DNA of 36,576 nucleotides from Chitinophaga pinensis (GTDB lineage: Bacteria > Bacteroidota > Bacteroidia > M30B66): positions 1-36,576 of the forward strand of contig CAMCXT010000028.1 of the NCBI GenBank assembly GCA_945883545.1, written 5' to 3'. Every line of letters begins with the position of its first letter. The stretch's first letter is position 1. The translations under genes and the position numbers were made by a program. Positions 18,576 to 27,525 of the stretch are shown one piece after another. The notes below the pieces were generated by a model that worked only from the letters and a program-made list of their open reading frames with translations, did not search any database and had not been told where the DNA came from.

Positions 18576-19062
18576 GCGTTTTTACGCATCTATTCTTTTA
18601 ATCATACTGAGCTTTTCGCATCAGGGATGTAAAAAAGAAACTAACTACATATATGAGGTAGATGATGTTCTTGTAACCAAGGATCAGAGCGAAAAAACTG
18701 TTAGCAAAACGATGGTGGAGTTTATATCCATAGCGTACGCTGATATTTTTGGATCAACGATTAGTCAGAATGATTTGGGCATTTTATCTCTACTCTATCT
18801 TGCATTTGGCGATAAGGTTATCATTGAAGATGTGTTGGTTAAAAACATGCTCAATTCGTCTGAAGCAAATCTTCCGAGTGATGCCGAAATGCGATCCAAT
18901 ATCGGGCTTTACATTAAAAACACTTATATAAAATTGTACAACAGAGAGCCTAATGAATTGGAAAGCTTTACGCTCTCACAAAAAATCAGTGACAATGAAG
19001 CAATGACTTCCGCCATGGTTTATTATGCCATGATGACCTCTAATGAGTACCGTTTTTATTAA
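18559..19062 (+). CDS. small lipoprotein related to the preceding gene
   Basis: 167 aa. Start ATG at 18559 lies inside the last codons of the upstream gene (17-base overlap), implying translational coupling. Lipoprotein signal ending SFSHQGC-KKE. The body is helical, with one clear copy of the motif seen upstream, YIKLYNREPNELESFTL (about residues 125-142), and a more diverged one near VEFISIAYADIFGSTIS. It therefore looks like a shorter paralogue or half of the 292-aa protein. No enzyme motif. The DUF1501 gene begins 10 bases after its stop. Confidence 0.6.
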   Translation: MQVLNKRFYASILLIILSFSHQGCKKETNYIYEVDDVLVTKDQSEKTVSKTMVEFISIAYADIFGSTISQNDLGILSLLYLAFGDKVIIEDVLVKNMLNSSEANLPSDAEMRSNIGLYIKNTYIKLYNREPNELESFTLSQKISDNEAMTSAMVYYAMMTSNEYRFY

Positions 19063-19072
19063 TCTGCACAAC

Positions 19073-20389
19073 ATGTCACAATATATTCCTCGTAGAAGTT
19101 TTCTTAAGAAAACAGCGATTGCAGCAGCTGGAACTGTTGCATTACCATATATACTTCCATCGGGCAGATTGTTTGCGGCAAGCGGAAACCGCATCGCTAA
19201 CCATGTTGTGTTCTGCATGTTTGCTGGCGGTGTGAGAAACATCGAATCGGTACTTCAACAGCGAGGTAACTTAATGCGTGGTTGTTTTAATGGAAGTGGA
19301 GGAATTGATCCAGCCATTGCTCCAGGAATCCAAGCGCTTCCATCACCAATCGGAGCAACATTGCAATCGCAAGGCACACTATACAAACAATTTAGATATG
19401 CTCAAGGTCCAACAGGACACTTCAATGGACATTCTACCGCATTGACTGGCAATTACACGTTGCAAGATTTAAATATCAAAGAACCACCAAGAAATCCAAC
19501 TGTTTTCGAATATTATAGGAAGCATTCTGATCCCATTCAAAGTGCAATGAATGCCTGGTGGATTTCGAATGCACTTGGCCCCTACCCTTCTTTAAACTTC
19601 AGCACTTATCCTGGTTATGGTTCTATTTATGGAGCCAATTTTATGCAGCCTGCCACGCTGATTAGTCAATTGGGAGCAAATGCATTGTCGAATCCTAAAG
19701 AATTCACTTCAGCACAGATGCAATCTGTAAACGACATGCGAAACTTTTTTAACGAAAGTTTTTCAAGGTCAGCAGCTCAGAATGGCAATACCATTTTGAA
19801 TGAAAATTCGGACAAAGAACTGATTCAAAGTTTCCTTCAAAATACCTTCGATACTGCACTTGCAGGTGGATTGAATGACCCATGGAATGTTGGCGAACAA
19901 TTCATGAATGATGACATGTTTAATGTGTCGGCAGCGGAAAGAATTATCCAACAATTTAAACCTGAACTTCTAGTAGTGAATATGCAGGGCGTTGATATCT
20001 GCCACTCGAATTATACCCAGTACTGCAACAATCTTCGCAAAGCGGATTATGCGGTAAGTCATTTGTGGCAAACAATCCAAAATACACCGGGGATGGCCAA
20101 CGATACCATATTGTTTGTTGCGCCTGAGCATGGAAGAAATCTACAGCCCAATACCATAACCGACAATTACGGGCAATTGGCATTGGATCATACGAGCGAC
20201 AATACTTCAAGAGAAATTTTCTGCATGGTGGTAGGTCCGCCTGATAAAGTTCAGCAAAACCAAGTGATTAATGATTTAACTGGAGAAAGTATTGATATCG
20301 TTCCTACGATTGCACATATTTTAGGATTTAAAGATGCTATTCCCGGTGGGATGCTGCCGGGAAGAGTTTTAACAGAAGCACTGGCATGA
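19073..20389 (+). CDS. Tat-exported DUF1501 protein (sulfatase/phosphatase-like fold)
   Basis: 438 aa from ATG at 19073. An in-frame ATG at 19043 lies inside the upstream gene and would place ten extra residues before the Tat signal, so it is less likely. The N-terminus has a twin-arginine signal (PRRSFLKKTAIAAAGTVALP). The body matches DUF1501: NHVVFCMFAGGVRN, GPTGHFNGHSTALTGNY (about 120), VNMQGVDICHSNYTQYCNNL, TILFVAPEHGRN, LDHTSDN. The family is related to alkaline phosphatase/sulfatase-like enzymes, but activity is largely unproven. Tat export suggests it folds or gains a cofactor in the cytoplasm. Neighbours are lipoproteins, and the next gene overlaps its stop (ATGA). Confidence 0.85.
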   Translation: MSQYIPRRSFLKKTAIAAAGTVALPYILPSGRLFAASGNRIANHVVFCMFAGGVRNIESVLQQRGNLMRGCFNGSGGIDPAIAPGIQALPSPIGATLQSQGTLYKQFRYAQGPTGHFNGHSTALTGNYTLQDLNIKEPPRNPTVFEYYRKHSDPIQSAMNAWWISNALGPYPSLNFSTYPGYGSIYGANFMQPATLISQLGANALSNPKEFTSAQMQSVNDMRNFFNESFSRSAAQNGNTILNENSDKELIQSFLQNTFDTALAGGLNDPWNVGEQFMNDDMFNVSAAERIIQQFKPELLVVNMQGVDICHSNYTQYCNNLRKADYAVSHLWQTIQNTPGMANDTILFVAPEHGRNLQPNTITDNYGQLALDHTSDNTSREIFCMVVGPPDKVQQNQVINDLTGESIDIVPTIAHILGFKDAIPGGMLPGRVLTEALA

Positions 20390-21330
20390 GAAAGCTACTT
20401 TTCGTTTTCAGTTTGGCAATTGTTGCAGGGATATTTTCCACCTCGTCGTGCAAAAAAGAGGAACCTGAGCCTGAAAATCCATTCGATAAAATTGATTATG
20501 GCGACGATACTCCAAATCCTGACACATTAAATGCGATCACTTTAGCAGGCTTGCATCGTAATTTGTTTGTGACTAGATGTGCAGTTCCTGGATGTCATGA
20601 TGGAAATTTCGAACCTGATTTCAGAACCGTTCAGAGCACCTTCTCTACCTTGGTGTATGCGCCAATAATCAAGAACAACGATGCCAATGAATTTACTTAC
20701 CGTGTGGTGCCATTTGATACCGCCAAATCGGTTTTGCACCAAAGAATTACCAATTGCTGTTTCGTAAATGTGGATGATCGGATGCCGCAAGACAATATTG
20801 GAACAGGATTGCCTCAAGAAGATATTGACAAGGTAGCGCAGTGGATATTAAATGGAGCGAGAAATAGTTCAGGCGACGTTGCAAACCGTCCGGATCTAGA
20901 GCCATTATTTGTACTTTACTATGCAGCTAATACGACTTTTACGGAAGAATATTCTGCTTTAGAAAATCGAGTGGATTCGGTGATTTTTAATCCGTTCAAA
21001 ATCCCTTCAAGTGAAACTTCATTTGCCTTTATTGCTGCAGTTACGGACGATTTTACACCAATTCCAGAATTGCTATACAACCGATTGTTTATTAGTGAGC
21101 AAAAAGATGATTTTACAGGTGCCACGCAGGTTCAAGCTGTTTCGATTGATGTTCCAGGTCAAGGTCCGTTGTGGATTGCTACAGTACAGCTTGCCGGATT
21201 AACGCCTGGAGTTCAGTATTACATGCGCTATTATACCAATGATGGTCAGCATGCCAACAATACTGAATTCCCTAACACGACCTCGGTTGATGCTTACAAA
21301 ACCTATTGGAGCTTCATTATTCAGCCTTAA
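20386..21330 (+). CDS. lipoprotein with CX4CH haem-type domain
   Basis: 314 aa. ATGA overlap with the DUF1501 gene. Lipobox FSTSSC-KKEE. Residues about 50-165 resemble the small cytochrome-type domain of planctomycete-like proteins: RCAVPGCHDG (Cys65, Cys70, His71, spacing CX4CH rather than CXXCH), a later VDDRMPQDN (Met133, candidate axial ligand), then PQEDIDKVAQWILNGA, the usual closing helix. A CC pair sits at about 124-125. The C-terminal half (about 175-314) is an Fn3-like beta domain (LAGLTPGVQYYMRYYTND). Possible electron-transfer partner of the neighbouring DUF1501 protein; haem binding is not proven. Confidence 0.7.
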   Translation: MRKLLFVFSLAIVAGIFSTSSCKKEEPEPENPFDKIDYGDDTPNPDTLNAITLAGLHRNLFVTRCAVPGCHDGNFEPDFRTVQSTFSTLVYAPIIKNNDANEFTYRVVPFDTAKSVLHQRITNCCFVNVDDRMPQDNIGTGLPQEDIDKVAQWILNGARNSSGDVANRPDLEPLFVLYYAANTTFTEEYSALENRVDSVIFNPFKIPSSETSFAFIAAVTDDFTPIPELLYNRLFISEQKDDFTGATQVQAVSIDVPGQGPLWIATVQLAGLTPGVQYYMRYYTNDGQHANNTEFPNTTSVDAYKTYWSFIIQP

Positions 21331-21333
21331 GTT

Positions 21334-21771
21334 ATGAGAAGAATTGGAATAATACTGTTTTTACTTAGTACTGCTTTAATGTCTTGTAAAAAGGATGAGG
21401 CATTAACCTTTGAACCATCGATAGAATTTAAATCTATATCGCCTGGTACAATTAAGGAATACAAAGATTCGGTAGTAATTACTATTTCTTATTTGGATAG
21501 AAATGGCGATTTGGGTGAAAATGAAACTGAAATTCCGAATGCATTTGTAAAGGATTTAAGAAACAACCTATTGTATTCTTTCAGGATTCGGCAATTGGCA
21601 CCTGAAGCATCAATAGCGATTCAGGGAAATCTATCCATTGTTATTCCACAAGTTGGGTTGGTTAATTCTAATGCATCATCTGAAACAGCAACTTTTGAAG
21701 TGTATGTTAAAGACAGAGCTGGATTGGAGAGCAATAAAATCACCACATCAGCTGTTAGCGTAATACCATAA
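21334..21771 (+). CDS. small Ig-like lipoprotein
   Basis: 145 aa. Starts 3 bases after the previous stop. Lipobox near MSC-KKDE. A single beta domain with the acidic loop SYLDRNGDLGENETE, a DxNxDxG pattern that could bind calcium and is frequent in Bacteroidota lipoproteins. No catalytic motif. Likely part of the same transcript as the DUF1501 gene and of the same envelope complex. Confidence 0.65.
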   Translation: MRRIGIILFLLSTALMSCKKDEALTFEPSIEFKSISPGTIKEYKDSVVITISYLDRNGDLGENETEIPNAFVKDLRNNLLYSFRIRQLAPEASIAIQGNLSIVIPQVGLVNSNASSETATFEVYVKDRAGLESNKITTSAVSVIP

Positions 21772-21780
21772 TATCTAACG

Positions 21781-22245
21781 ATGAAACGTATTTTTCGGGT
21801 TGTATTTTTTGCTTGTTTATTGGCGTTTACTTCTTGCAAGAGTTTCGAGAATGTTGCGATTCCAAGTGTAGAAAAGATTAGTAATTTCAAACCGGGTCAA
21901 TGGAAAGATGGAAAATTAAGTTTCAGTTTTACCACTCAAATAAACAATCCCGATAAATTAAAATTTAAAATTCGTCGCGTAGATCTTGATATCTTAATGA
22001 ACGGAAATAAAATCGGAGAAATTCACACCGATCGGGTAATTAAAATAAGAAGGCTATTAAAACCAGAAGTAAATTGGGAATTAACTGGAGATTTGAAGTC
22101 GCTTGTAAAACCTGATATGATTTTAAGTGTATTAACAGGTGGAAAGCCTGAATTTGCAGTAAAAGGAAGCATTCAAGTTTCAAGATTATTTTTCCGTAAG
22201 TCGATTCCAGTAGATTTGAAGACTCCGGTGAAGTTGCCGTTTTAG
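21781..22245 (+). CDS. LEA14/WHy-domain lipoprotein
   Basis: 154 aa. Lipobox FTSC-KSFENV. The body has the LEA type 2 (WHy) layout: FSFTTQINNPDKLKFKIRRV, DLDILMNGNKIGEI, then a basic linker and VKGSIQV near the end. Such lipoproteins are common in Bacteroidota and of unknown role, possibly lipid or hydrophobic ligand binding. Nine bases after the preceding gene. It is the last gene of the run, and no terminator is seen before the repeat array. Confidence 0.7.
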   Translation: MKRIFRVVFFACLLAFTSCKSFENVAIPSVEKISNFKPGQWKDGKLSFSFTTQINNPDKLKFKIRRVDLDILMNGNKIGEIHTDRVIKIRRLLKPEVNWELTGDLKSLVKPDMILSVLTGGKPEFAVKGSIQVSRLFFRKSIPVDLKTPVKLPF

Positions 22246-22300
22246 AGTTTTTAGTCTTAAGTACTTAGTCTTGAGTATTTAGTACAAAGTATTAAGTTAA
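22246..22300. repeat. degenerate AGTCTT/AGTACTTAG short repeats
   Basis: Just after the LEA14 stop the sequence runs through near-repeats of about 13-15 bases (TTAGTCTTAAGTACTTAG, TCTTGAGTATTTAGTAC, AAAGTATTAAG). Low-complexity intergenic repeat; function not evident. Confidence 0.5.
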
Positions 22301-22320
22301 AAGGTAAAAGGAGAAAGAGA

Positions 22321-22880
22321 TTCAAAACGTAATTCGGATATTGTATTTTGCCTATCGCAGCCGCGGATTTTAGTCCGTGGATAAATGAAAGTAAAATCTT
22401 CAGCAGAAAGTTAATAGAGATTCAAATCGTAATTCGGATGTCGTATTTTGCCTATAGCAGCCGCGGACTTTAGTCCGTGGATAAATGAAAGTAAAATCTT
22501 CAGCAGAAAGTTAAAAGAGATTCAAATCGTAATTCGGATATTGTATTTTGCCCATAGCAGCCGAGGACTTTAGTCCGTGGATAAATGAAAATAAAATCTT
22601 CAGCAGAAAGTTAAAAGAGATTCAAATCGTAATTCGGATGTCGTATTTTGCCTATCGCAGCCGCGGACTTTAGTCCGTGGATAAATGAAAATTAAATCTT
22701 CAGCAGAAAGTTAAAAGGAATTCAAATCGTAATTCGGATGTTGAATTTTGCCTATCGCAGCCGCGGACTTTAGTCCGTGGATAAATGAAAATAAAAATCT
22801 TCAGCGAAAGTTAAAAGGAATTCAAATCGTAATTCGGATGTTGAATTTTGCCTATCGCAGCCGCGGACTTTAGTCCGTGG
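22321..22880. repeat. tandem array of 100-bp units, each with a hairpin
   Basis: Five full units start at 22321, 22421, 22521, 22621 and 22721, with a partial sixth from 22821. The period is exactly 100 bases: one unit has an inserted A and a lost A that cancel. Each holds the inverted repeat CCGCGGACTTTAGTCCGTGG (at 22361, 22461, 22561, 22661, 22761, 22861) after GCAG. Copy 1 has GATT for GACT (still pairs as G-U in RNA) and copy 3 has GAGG for GCGG. There are no unique spacers, so this is not CRISPR. It looks like an amplified REP-like element between the lipoprotein operon and the YyaL gene. Confidence 0.93.
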
Positions 22881-22999
22881 GGTAAAGAAAGGCGAATGGA
22901 ATATTTGAATTTAGATAGAGATTAGCAACAATAAATCATGTTCATTCATTCGGGAATTTCACTTGTGATTCGTTGACGTTCACTTGTTATTTTTACTGA

Positions 23000-25021
23000 A
23001 TGAATATAGCATCAGAAAAGGGCAAGGCGAATCGCTTGATACATGAAAGTAGTCCGTATTTATTGCAACACGCATACAATCCAGTGGATTGGTTTCCGTG
23101 GGGGCAAGAAGCGATTGATCGAGCGAAACGTGAAGATAAATTGTTGCTCATTAGCATTGGTTATTCTGCTTGTCACTGGTGCCATGTGATGGAGCATGAG
23201 TCTTTTGAAGATTCGCTTACGGCTGAAATGATGAATGAAAAGTTCATCTGTATTAAAGTTGACCGTGAGGAAAGACCTGATATTGATCAGTTGTATATGA
23301 CCGCTGTGCATTTAATGGGAGGACGAGGTGGATGGCCGTTGAATTGTTTTGCTTTGCCTGATGGCAGGCCGGTTTATGGTGGTACTTATTTCCCAAAAGC
23401 ACAGTGGCAGAAAGTTTTGCATCAGGTAAACGATTTATACGCAGAAAGCAGAACTGAAGTGCTTGATTATGCATCCAGATTATCATCAGGAATCCAGCAA
23501 ACTGAATTGTTTAAGATTAAAGTTGATCCGAACAAATTAACAAAGGACGATTTGAAGATCTGCATGGACCATTGGCTGGAGATACTTGATGATGAAGAAG
23601 GCGGTCCGAATAAAGCACCGAAGTTTCCATTGCCAAACAATTACGATTACTTACTTAGATATGGCTTTATTGCTCAGGATAATAGAATTCTGAAGCATGT
23701 TGAATTAACGTTAGATAAGATGGCTGCGGGAGGGATTTACGACCAAGTGGGCGGTGGATTTTCGCGTTACTCGACTGATGTTTGGTGGAAAGTACCTCAT
23801 TTTGAGAAGATGCTTTACGACAATGGGCAGTTGCTTTCTTTGTATGCCAATGGCTTCCATGGATTTGGCAAGCAACGATACCGCGAAATTTGTAAAGAAA
23901 CTGCACACTTTGTACAGCGCGAATTGTTATCCCCGGAGGGAGGATTTTATGCTGCTTTAGATGCAGACAGCGAGGGCGTTGAAGGAAAATTCTATGTGTG
24001 GAATTTGGATGAATTTAAAATACAATTAACTGATGAAGAATTTAAATTGTTAGAGAGGTCATATTTCATTGATGACAGAGGGTTTTGGGAGCATGGTAAT
24101 TATATTTTAATGCGAAGGAATTTCGATGAAACAACTGAAGAATTAAATCATCTAAATAAAAAATTGCTCGAATTAAGATCAGAAAGAATCAGACCGGGAT
24201 TGGATGATAAAATATTGTTAAGCTGGAATGCCATGATGTTAAAGGGCTTAGCTGATGCCTATCGGGTTTTTGGAGATGATTTTTATTTGGAATTGGCTTT
24301 ACAGAATTTGGCTTTCATTGAAAAAGAAATGGTGCTTCCGAATGGTGAATTGTGGCATTCTTGGAAAAATGGAATTGGCAAAATAGATGGGTTTTTAGAG
24401 GATTACGTTTGGTTTATTGAGGCCTACATAGCACTGTATTCAAGCACTTGGAATGAAATGTATTTATTCAAGGCTAAAAAGCTTTTGGAAATAACCCTTG
24501 AAATATTTCCTGAAGCTGGAAGTGGATTGTTGTATTATACATCGGAGCGGCATGGTGAATGGGTGGCGCGACAAATGGAAACATCCGATAATGTAATTCC
24601 TGCATCCAATTCTATGTTGGCGAATATCTTTAGAAAGTTGGGAATTTATTTTGGCAAAGCAGATTGGATTTCTAGATCAGAAGAAATGCTTCGAACGGTA
24701 AAAAATGAACTCATTGGATATGGACCAGGGTATTCGAATTGGCTGAATTTGGCTATGAATGATTTGTTTCTCAGCTATGAATTGGTTGTAACAGGAAAGG
24801 ATGCAAAAATGCAAACCAAGAAATTGCTGGAGAAATTCTATCCTCAAGTACTTTTTGCTGTTGCCGAAAACGAGAGCGGTCTTCCAATTTGTGAAGGCAG
24901 AAATTTGAATGGTGAAACATTCTTTTACATATGTAAGGAATCGGCGTGTGAACGACCGATGCATGGTGTAGAGGAAATAAAAAACAAATTAAGCAGCGAA
25001 ATAGAAAACACACGCATCTAA
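23000..25021 (+). CDS. YyaL/DUF255 thioredoxin-fold and six-hairpin-like protein
   Basis: 673 aa, close to the usual length for this family (human relative SPATA20). N-terminal thioredoxin-like domain (about 1-175): [21 protein letters not shown], the redox motif CHWCHVM (Cys58, Cys61), [10 protein letters not shown] and GGWPLNCF. Then an alpha/alpha-barrel part resembling glycosidase six-hairpin folds: [84 protein letters not shown]. No signal peptide, so cytoplasmic. Activity is not established. The next gene is 20 bases downstream and codes for a dihaem peroxidase, so a redox-linked operon is possible. Confidence 0.92.
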   Translation: MNIASEKGKANRLIHESSPYLLQHAYNPVDWFPWGQEAIDRAKREDKLLLISIGYSACHWCHVMEHESFEDSLTAEMMNEKFICIKVDREERPDIDQLYMTAVHLMGGRGGWPLNCFALPDGRPVYGGTYFPKAQWQKVLHQVNDLYAESRTEVLDYASRLSSGIQQTELFKIKVDPNKLTKDDLKICMDHWLEILDDEEGGPNKAPKFPLPNNYDYLLRYGFIAQDNRILKHVELTLDKMAAGGIYDQVGGGFSRYSTDVWWKVPHFEKMLYDNGQLLSLYANGFHGFGKQRYREICKETAHFVQRELLSPEGGFYAALDADSEGVEGKFYVWNLDEFKIQLTDEEFKLLERSYFIDDRGFWEHGNYILMRRNFDETTEELNHLNKKLLELRSERIRPGLDDKILLSWNAMMLKGLADAYRVFGDDFYLELALQNLAFIEKEMVLPNGELWHSWKNGIGKIDGFLEDYVWFIEAYIALYSSTWNEMYLFKAKKLLEITLEIFPEAGSGLLYYTSERHGEWVARQMETSDNVIPASNSMLANIFRKLGIYFGKADWISRSEEMLRTVKNELIGYGPGYSNWLNLAMNDLFLSYELVVTGKDAKMQTKKLLEKFYPQVLFAVAENESGLPICEGRNLNGETFFYICKESACERPMHGVEEIKNKLSSEIENTRI

Positions 25022-25041
25022 TCAAAAACAACGCATACGTT

Positions 25042-26175
25042 ATGAAAAGGCCCTATATAATTCTAGTAGCTTTTGCATTCATACTTATTCAATCGTGCAG
25101 CAAAGAGGATGCTATTCTTGTTATTCAAGTGAACGAGCCTAAACTTCCTTCAACGGTTTACAATTATTACAGCGGTGAAAATACCAAGAACCACATTGCT
25201 ACTTTAGGCAGGGTTCTATTTTACGATCGTTTGTTATCGAAGAATAATTCTGTTTCCTGTGGATCTTGTCACAAACAGTCATTTGCATTTTCCGACAATG
25301 TTCAATTTAGCGTTGGACTAAACAACATGAAAACTGAGCGTAATTCAATGGCTATTCAAAATTTGCCATCGGGGACCTTTTTTGCAGGTGGCATTGGCAA
25401 TGGAACAGGAGACGGATTTGGATTGAATCCAGTTGATTTAATTGCGAATCAAGGCGGAGGTTTCTTTTGGGATGGTCGTGAATCGAATTTAAGATCGTTG
25501 TTTACAAGACCCATTACCAATCACATTGAAATGGGCATCACAGACATGAATGAAGTGGTTGAGAAAATTAGCCGTCAACCGCATTATGCTACACTGTTCC
25601 AAAACGCATTTGAAACGCCCGAGATAAATGTGACACGCATGGCGGAAGCTGTTGCAACCTTTATGGAATCGATCCAATCGAACAATTCGACCTTCGATCG
25701 ATTTATGATGAATTCATTTAACCCGATGAGTCCTGAAGAGCAAGACGGTTATAATTTATTCTTTAGTACTTACAACTGTGGATCTTGTCACAATCCGTCT
25801 CCAGGGCCTTATTTCACAGATTTTCCAAAGGATATTGGTTTGGATAACAATCCGGTAGATTTAGGATTTGGTGGAATCACAGGAAAAGCTGATCTCATGG
25901 GGAAATTCAAGACACCCAATTTGAGAAATGTTGCTTTAACGGCGCCTTACATGCACGATGGAAGATTCAAAAGCTTGGATGAAGTGTTGGAGCATTATTC
26001 AACTGGTATTCAATCGTCGGCCAATTTAGATCCAACATTAAAGGATCAATATGGCAATCCGAGAAAAATGAACATCACGGAGAAGGATAAAAAATCGTTG
26101 AAGGCATTTTTAAATGCACTCACGGATTATTCGATAGTTACTGATGTAAAATTCTCTGATCCATTCAAAAAATAA
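25042..26175 (+). CDS. cytochrome c peroxidase/MauG-family dihaem lipoprotein
   Basis: 377 aa. Lipobox LIQSC-SKED, so anchored in the envelope. Two CXXCH haem sites: CGSCH at residues 73-77 and CGSCH at 246-250. Family landmarks: LGRVLFYDRLLSKNNSVSC, FAFSD, RNSMAIQN, FFWDGRESNL, MGITDMNEVVEKI, FKTPNLRNVALTAPYMHDGR and SLDEVLEHY. The Met in PYMHDGR is the expected axial ligand region. It would reduce hydrogen peroxide or oxidise a protein substrate, as MauG does. The final codon overlaps the next start by one base (TAATG), so it is probably co-translated with the barrel protein. Confidence 0.92.
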   Translation: MKRPYIILVAFAFILIQSCSKEDAILVIQVNEPKLPSTVYNYYSGENTKNHIATLGRVLFYDRLLSKNNSVSCGSCHKQSFAFSDNVQFSVGLNNMKTERNSMAIQNLPSGTFFAGGIGNGTGDGFGLNPVDLIANQGGGFFWDGRESNLRSLFTRPITNHIEMGITDMNEVVEKISRQPHYATLFQNAFETPEINVTRMAEAVATFMESIQSNNSTFDRFMMNSFNPMSPEEQDGYNLFFSTYNCGSCHNPSPGPYFTDFPKDIGLDNNPVDLGFGGITGKADLMGKFKTPNLRNVALTAPYMHDGRFKSLDEVLEHYSTGIQSSANLDPTLKDQYGNPRKMNITEKDKKSLKAFLNALTDYSIVTDVKFSDPFKK

Positions 26176-26885
26176 TGAGAAAGCAATTTTTGTTCGCCAC
26201 ATTGGTATTGGGATTGACTGGAAATACTCTCGCTCAAGTAAATAACTCTGATAACAAGAAGATTGACGAAAAGCGATTTGAACATTATATAGGGGTTCAA
26301 ATTAATCCATTGCTCAGACAACTACTTACAATTGGCACTGTGCCCAATACTGGCAATCCGTTTCTGTTGAACTACTCGATGAATAACACCGGAAAACATT
26401 GGGGCATTCATGCGGGTGTTGGCTACAATTTCGATCAGGTGAAAGACAATGACGACATTACTGATCGCAAGACATTGATTTCAACTGTATCTTCTCGGAT
26501 TGGTATAGATAAATACTTCGCCTTGAGCAACAGATGGCAAATTGGATTTGGCGTTGATGGCGTGTATGAATTGTCGGAGAATATCACATCTACCCAAATA
26601 ATATCATTTGATACTATCACTACAGAAAACAGAATAACTACGCAACGATCAGGTGGAGGTATTCGTGGTTTTGCGCGATTTAAGTTATCGGATCGTGTAT
26701 TGCTAGGTACAGAAAGTACAATGTATTACCAGTTTGGCTTTAATAAGAACGAAGCCAAAATTACAAGCCGTGATTTTAATCAACCAGGAGCACCTATGGT
26801 AACAACTTCATCAAGTATCACTCAACAGATTCAGCAATCAAGATTGGCGTTACCTGTTGCAGTGTACCTTGTTTTTAGGTTTTAA
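26175..26885 (+). CDS. outer-membrane beta-barrel protein
   Basis: 236 aa. Signal peptide MRKQFLFATLVLGLTGNTLAQ. The mature part shows alternating beta strands (KHWGIHAGVGYNFDQV, RWQIGFGVDGVYEL, RGFARFKLSDRVLLGTES, TMYYQFGFNKN) and ends YLVFRF, with a terminal Phe as in outer-membrane barrels recognised by the BAM complex. No plug or TonB box. Start overlaps the stop of the dihaem peroxidase, so the two may act together at the outer membrane. Specific role unknown. Confidence 0.78.
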   Translation: MRKQFLFATLVLGLTGNTLAQVNNSDNKKIDEKRFEHYIGVQINPLLRQLLTIGTVPNTGNPFLLNYSMNNTGKHWGIHAGVGYNFDQVKDNDDITDRKTLISTVSSRIGIDKYFALSNRWQIGFGVDGVYELSENITSTQIISFDTITTENRITTQRSGGGIRGFARFKLSDRVLLGTESTMYYQFGFNKNEAKITSRDFNQPGAPMVTTSSSITQQIQQSRLALPVAVYLVFRF

Positions 26886-27166
26886 TCGGCAAAGGAACAA
26901 GTATTGAATTTTATCCTTGAAGGGCATTGTGATAGATGCAAGTAAGCTGTCAAAGCTATTTGACAATTGCTCTCAAGCTCAAGCTTGCCATTCAACGGTT
27001 AGATAAATTGCTGATCAAAAGCTTAATTGGCTAAGGGATGAGTCGCGCTAGTTTAACTGATATAACTCAAGTGCCCAAAAGGAGCTAATGAAGGGCAGAT
27101 TTTATAGTTAGCACTGAAATACTTAATACGAAAATAGAAAAACTAACTTCAACTTGCAGCTTGCAA
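26886..27166. other. intergenic region without a gene
   Basis: Lies between convergent genes. Two small hairpins are visible: TGTCAAA-gcta-TTTGACA (26948-26965) and CAAGC-tcaa-GCTTG (26974-26987). Neither is followed by a T-tract, so neither is called a terminator. Confidence 0.5.
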
Positions 27167-27439
27167 TTAGCTGGCATCATTATCGGAGGTAAAGTTATTG
27201 TTGGATAAATTAAATTTTTCAGGAATCCAACCTAGTTTAATCGAACCTTTGTCTTTATAAAAGTATGATTGCATGGTACTAGAATATTCAACTGGAGCAT
27301 TAAGTTTCGTTTTCATATAGTTAATGTAGTTGTACAAGGATCTGGAAGACATCCCCATCTTTCTGGCGAAGTCTACCGGACGACCTGTTGAGTTTGTCCG
27401 AATAAGTAAATCCATTCGTTCTATCTTTGTCAAATCCAT
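27167..27439 (-). CDS. small HTH-domain protein, candidate regulator
   Basis: 90 aa, no signal peptide. The N-terminal half is a winged-helix-type HTH: MDLTKIERMDLLIRTNSTG, then GRPVDFARKMGMSSRSLYNYINYM, with the recognition helix around SSRSLYNYINYM. The tail (SYFYKDKGSIKLGWIPE) could be a wing or dimer part. It is divergent from the sigma-factor gene; 86 bases separate them and contain a perfect inverted repeat. A role as autoregulator and regulator of the sigma operon is plausible but inferred. Base composition and style are like the neighbours. Confidence 0.65.
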   Translation of the reverse strand: MDLTKIERMDLLIRTNSTGRPVDFARKMGMSSRSLYNYINYMKTKLNAPVEYSSTMQSYFYKDKGSIKLGWIPEKFNLSNNNFTSDNDAS

Positions 27440-27460
27440 AGCAGCAAATATGAACTCTTA

Positions 27461-27481
27461 TACTGAAAAGTTTTTTCAGTA
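27461..27481. promoter_or_regulatory. perfect inverted repeat, candidate operator
   Basis: TACTGAAAA (27461-27469) - gtt - TTTTCAGTA (27473-27481), nine perfect base pairs, in the middle of the divergent HTH/sigma-factor intergenic region. It lies just upstream of a TTACTTTG -7-like sequence (27490-27497) that would drive the sigma gene, so a bound dimer could control both directions. Confidence 0.6.
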
Positions 27482-27525
27482 AGAATCTTTTACTTTGTAA
27501 CGAATCAAGAAACAGATTATACCAA

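Noticed and set aside
19043..19072. Upstream ATG for the DUF1501 protein
   Set aside because: It lies inside the preceding gene, and the second ATG places the twin-arginine motif at the usual distance from the N-terminus.
22321..22880. Possible CRISPR array
   Set aside because: Whole 100-bp units are repeated with no unique spacers, and no cas genes are nearby.
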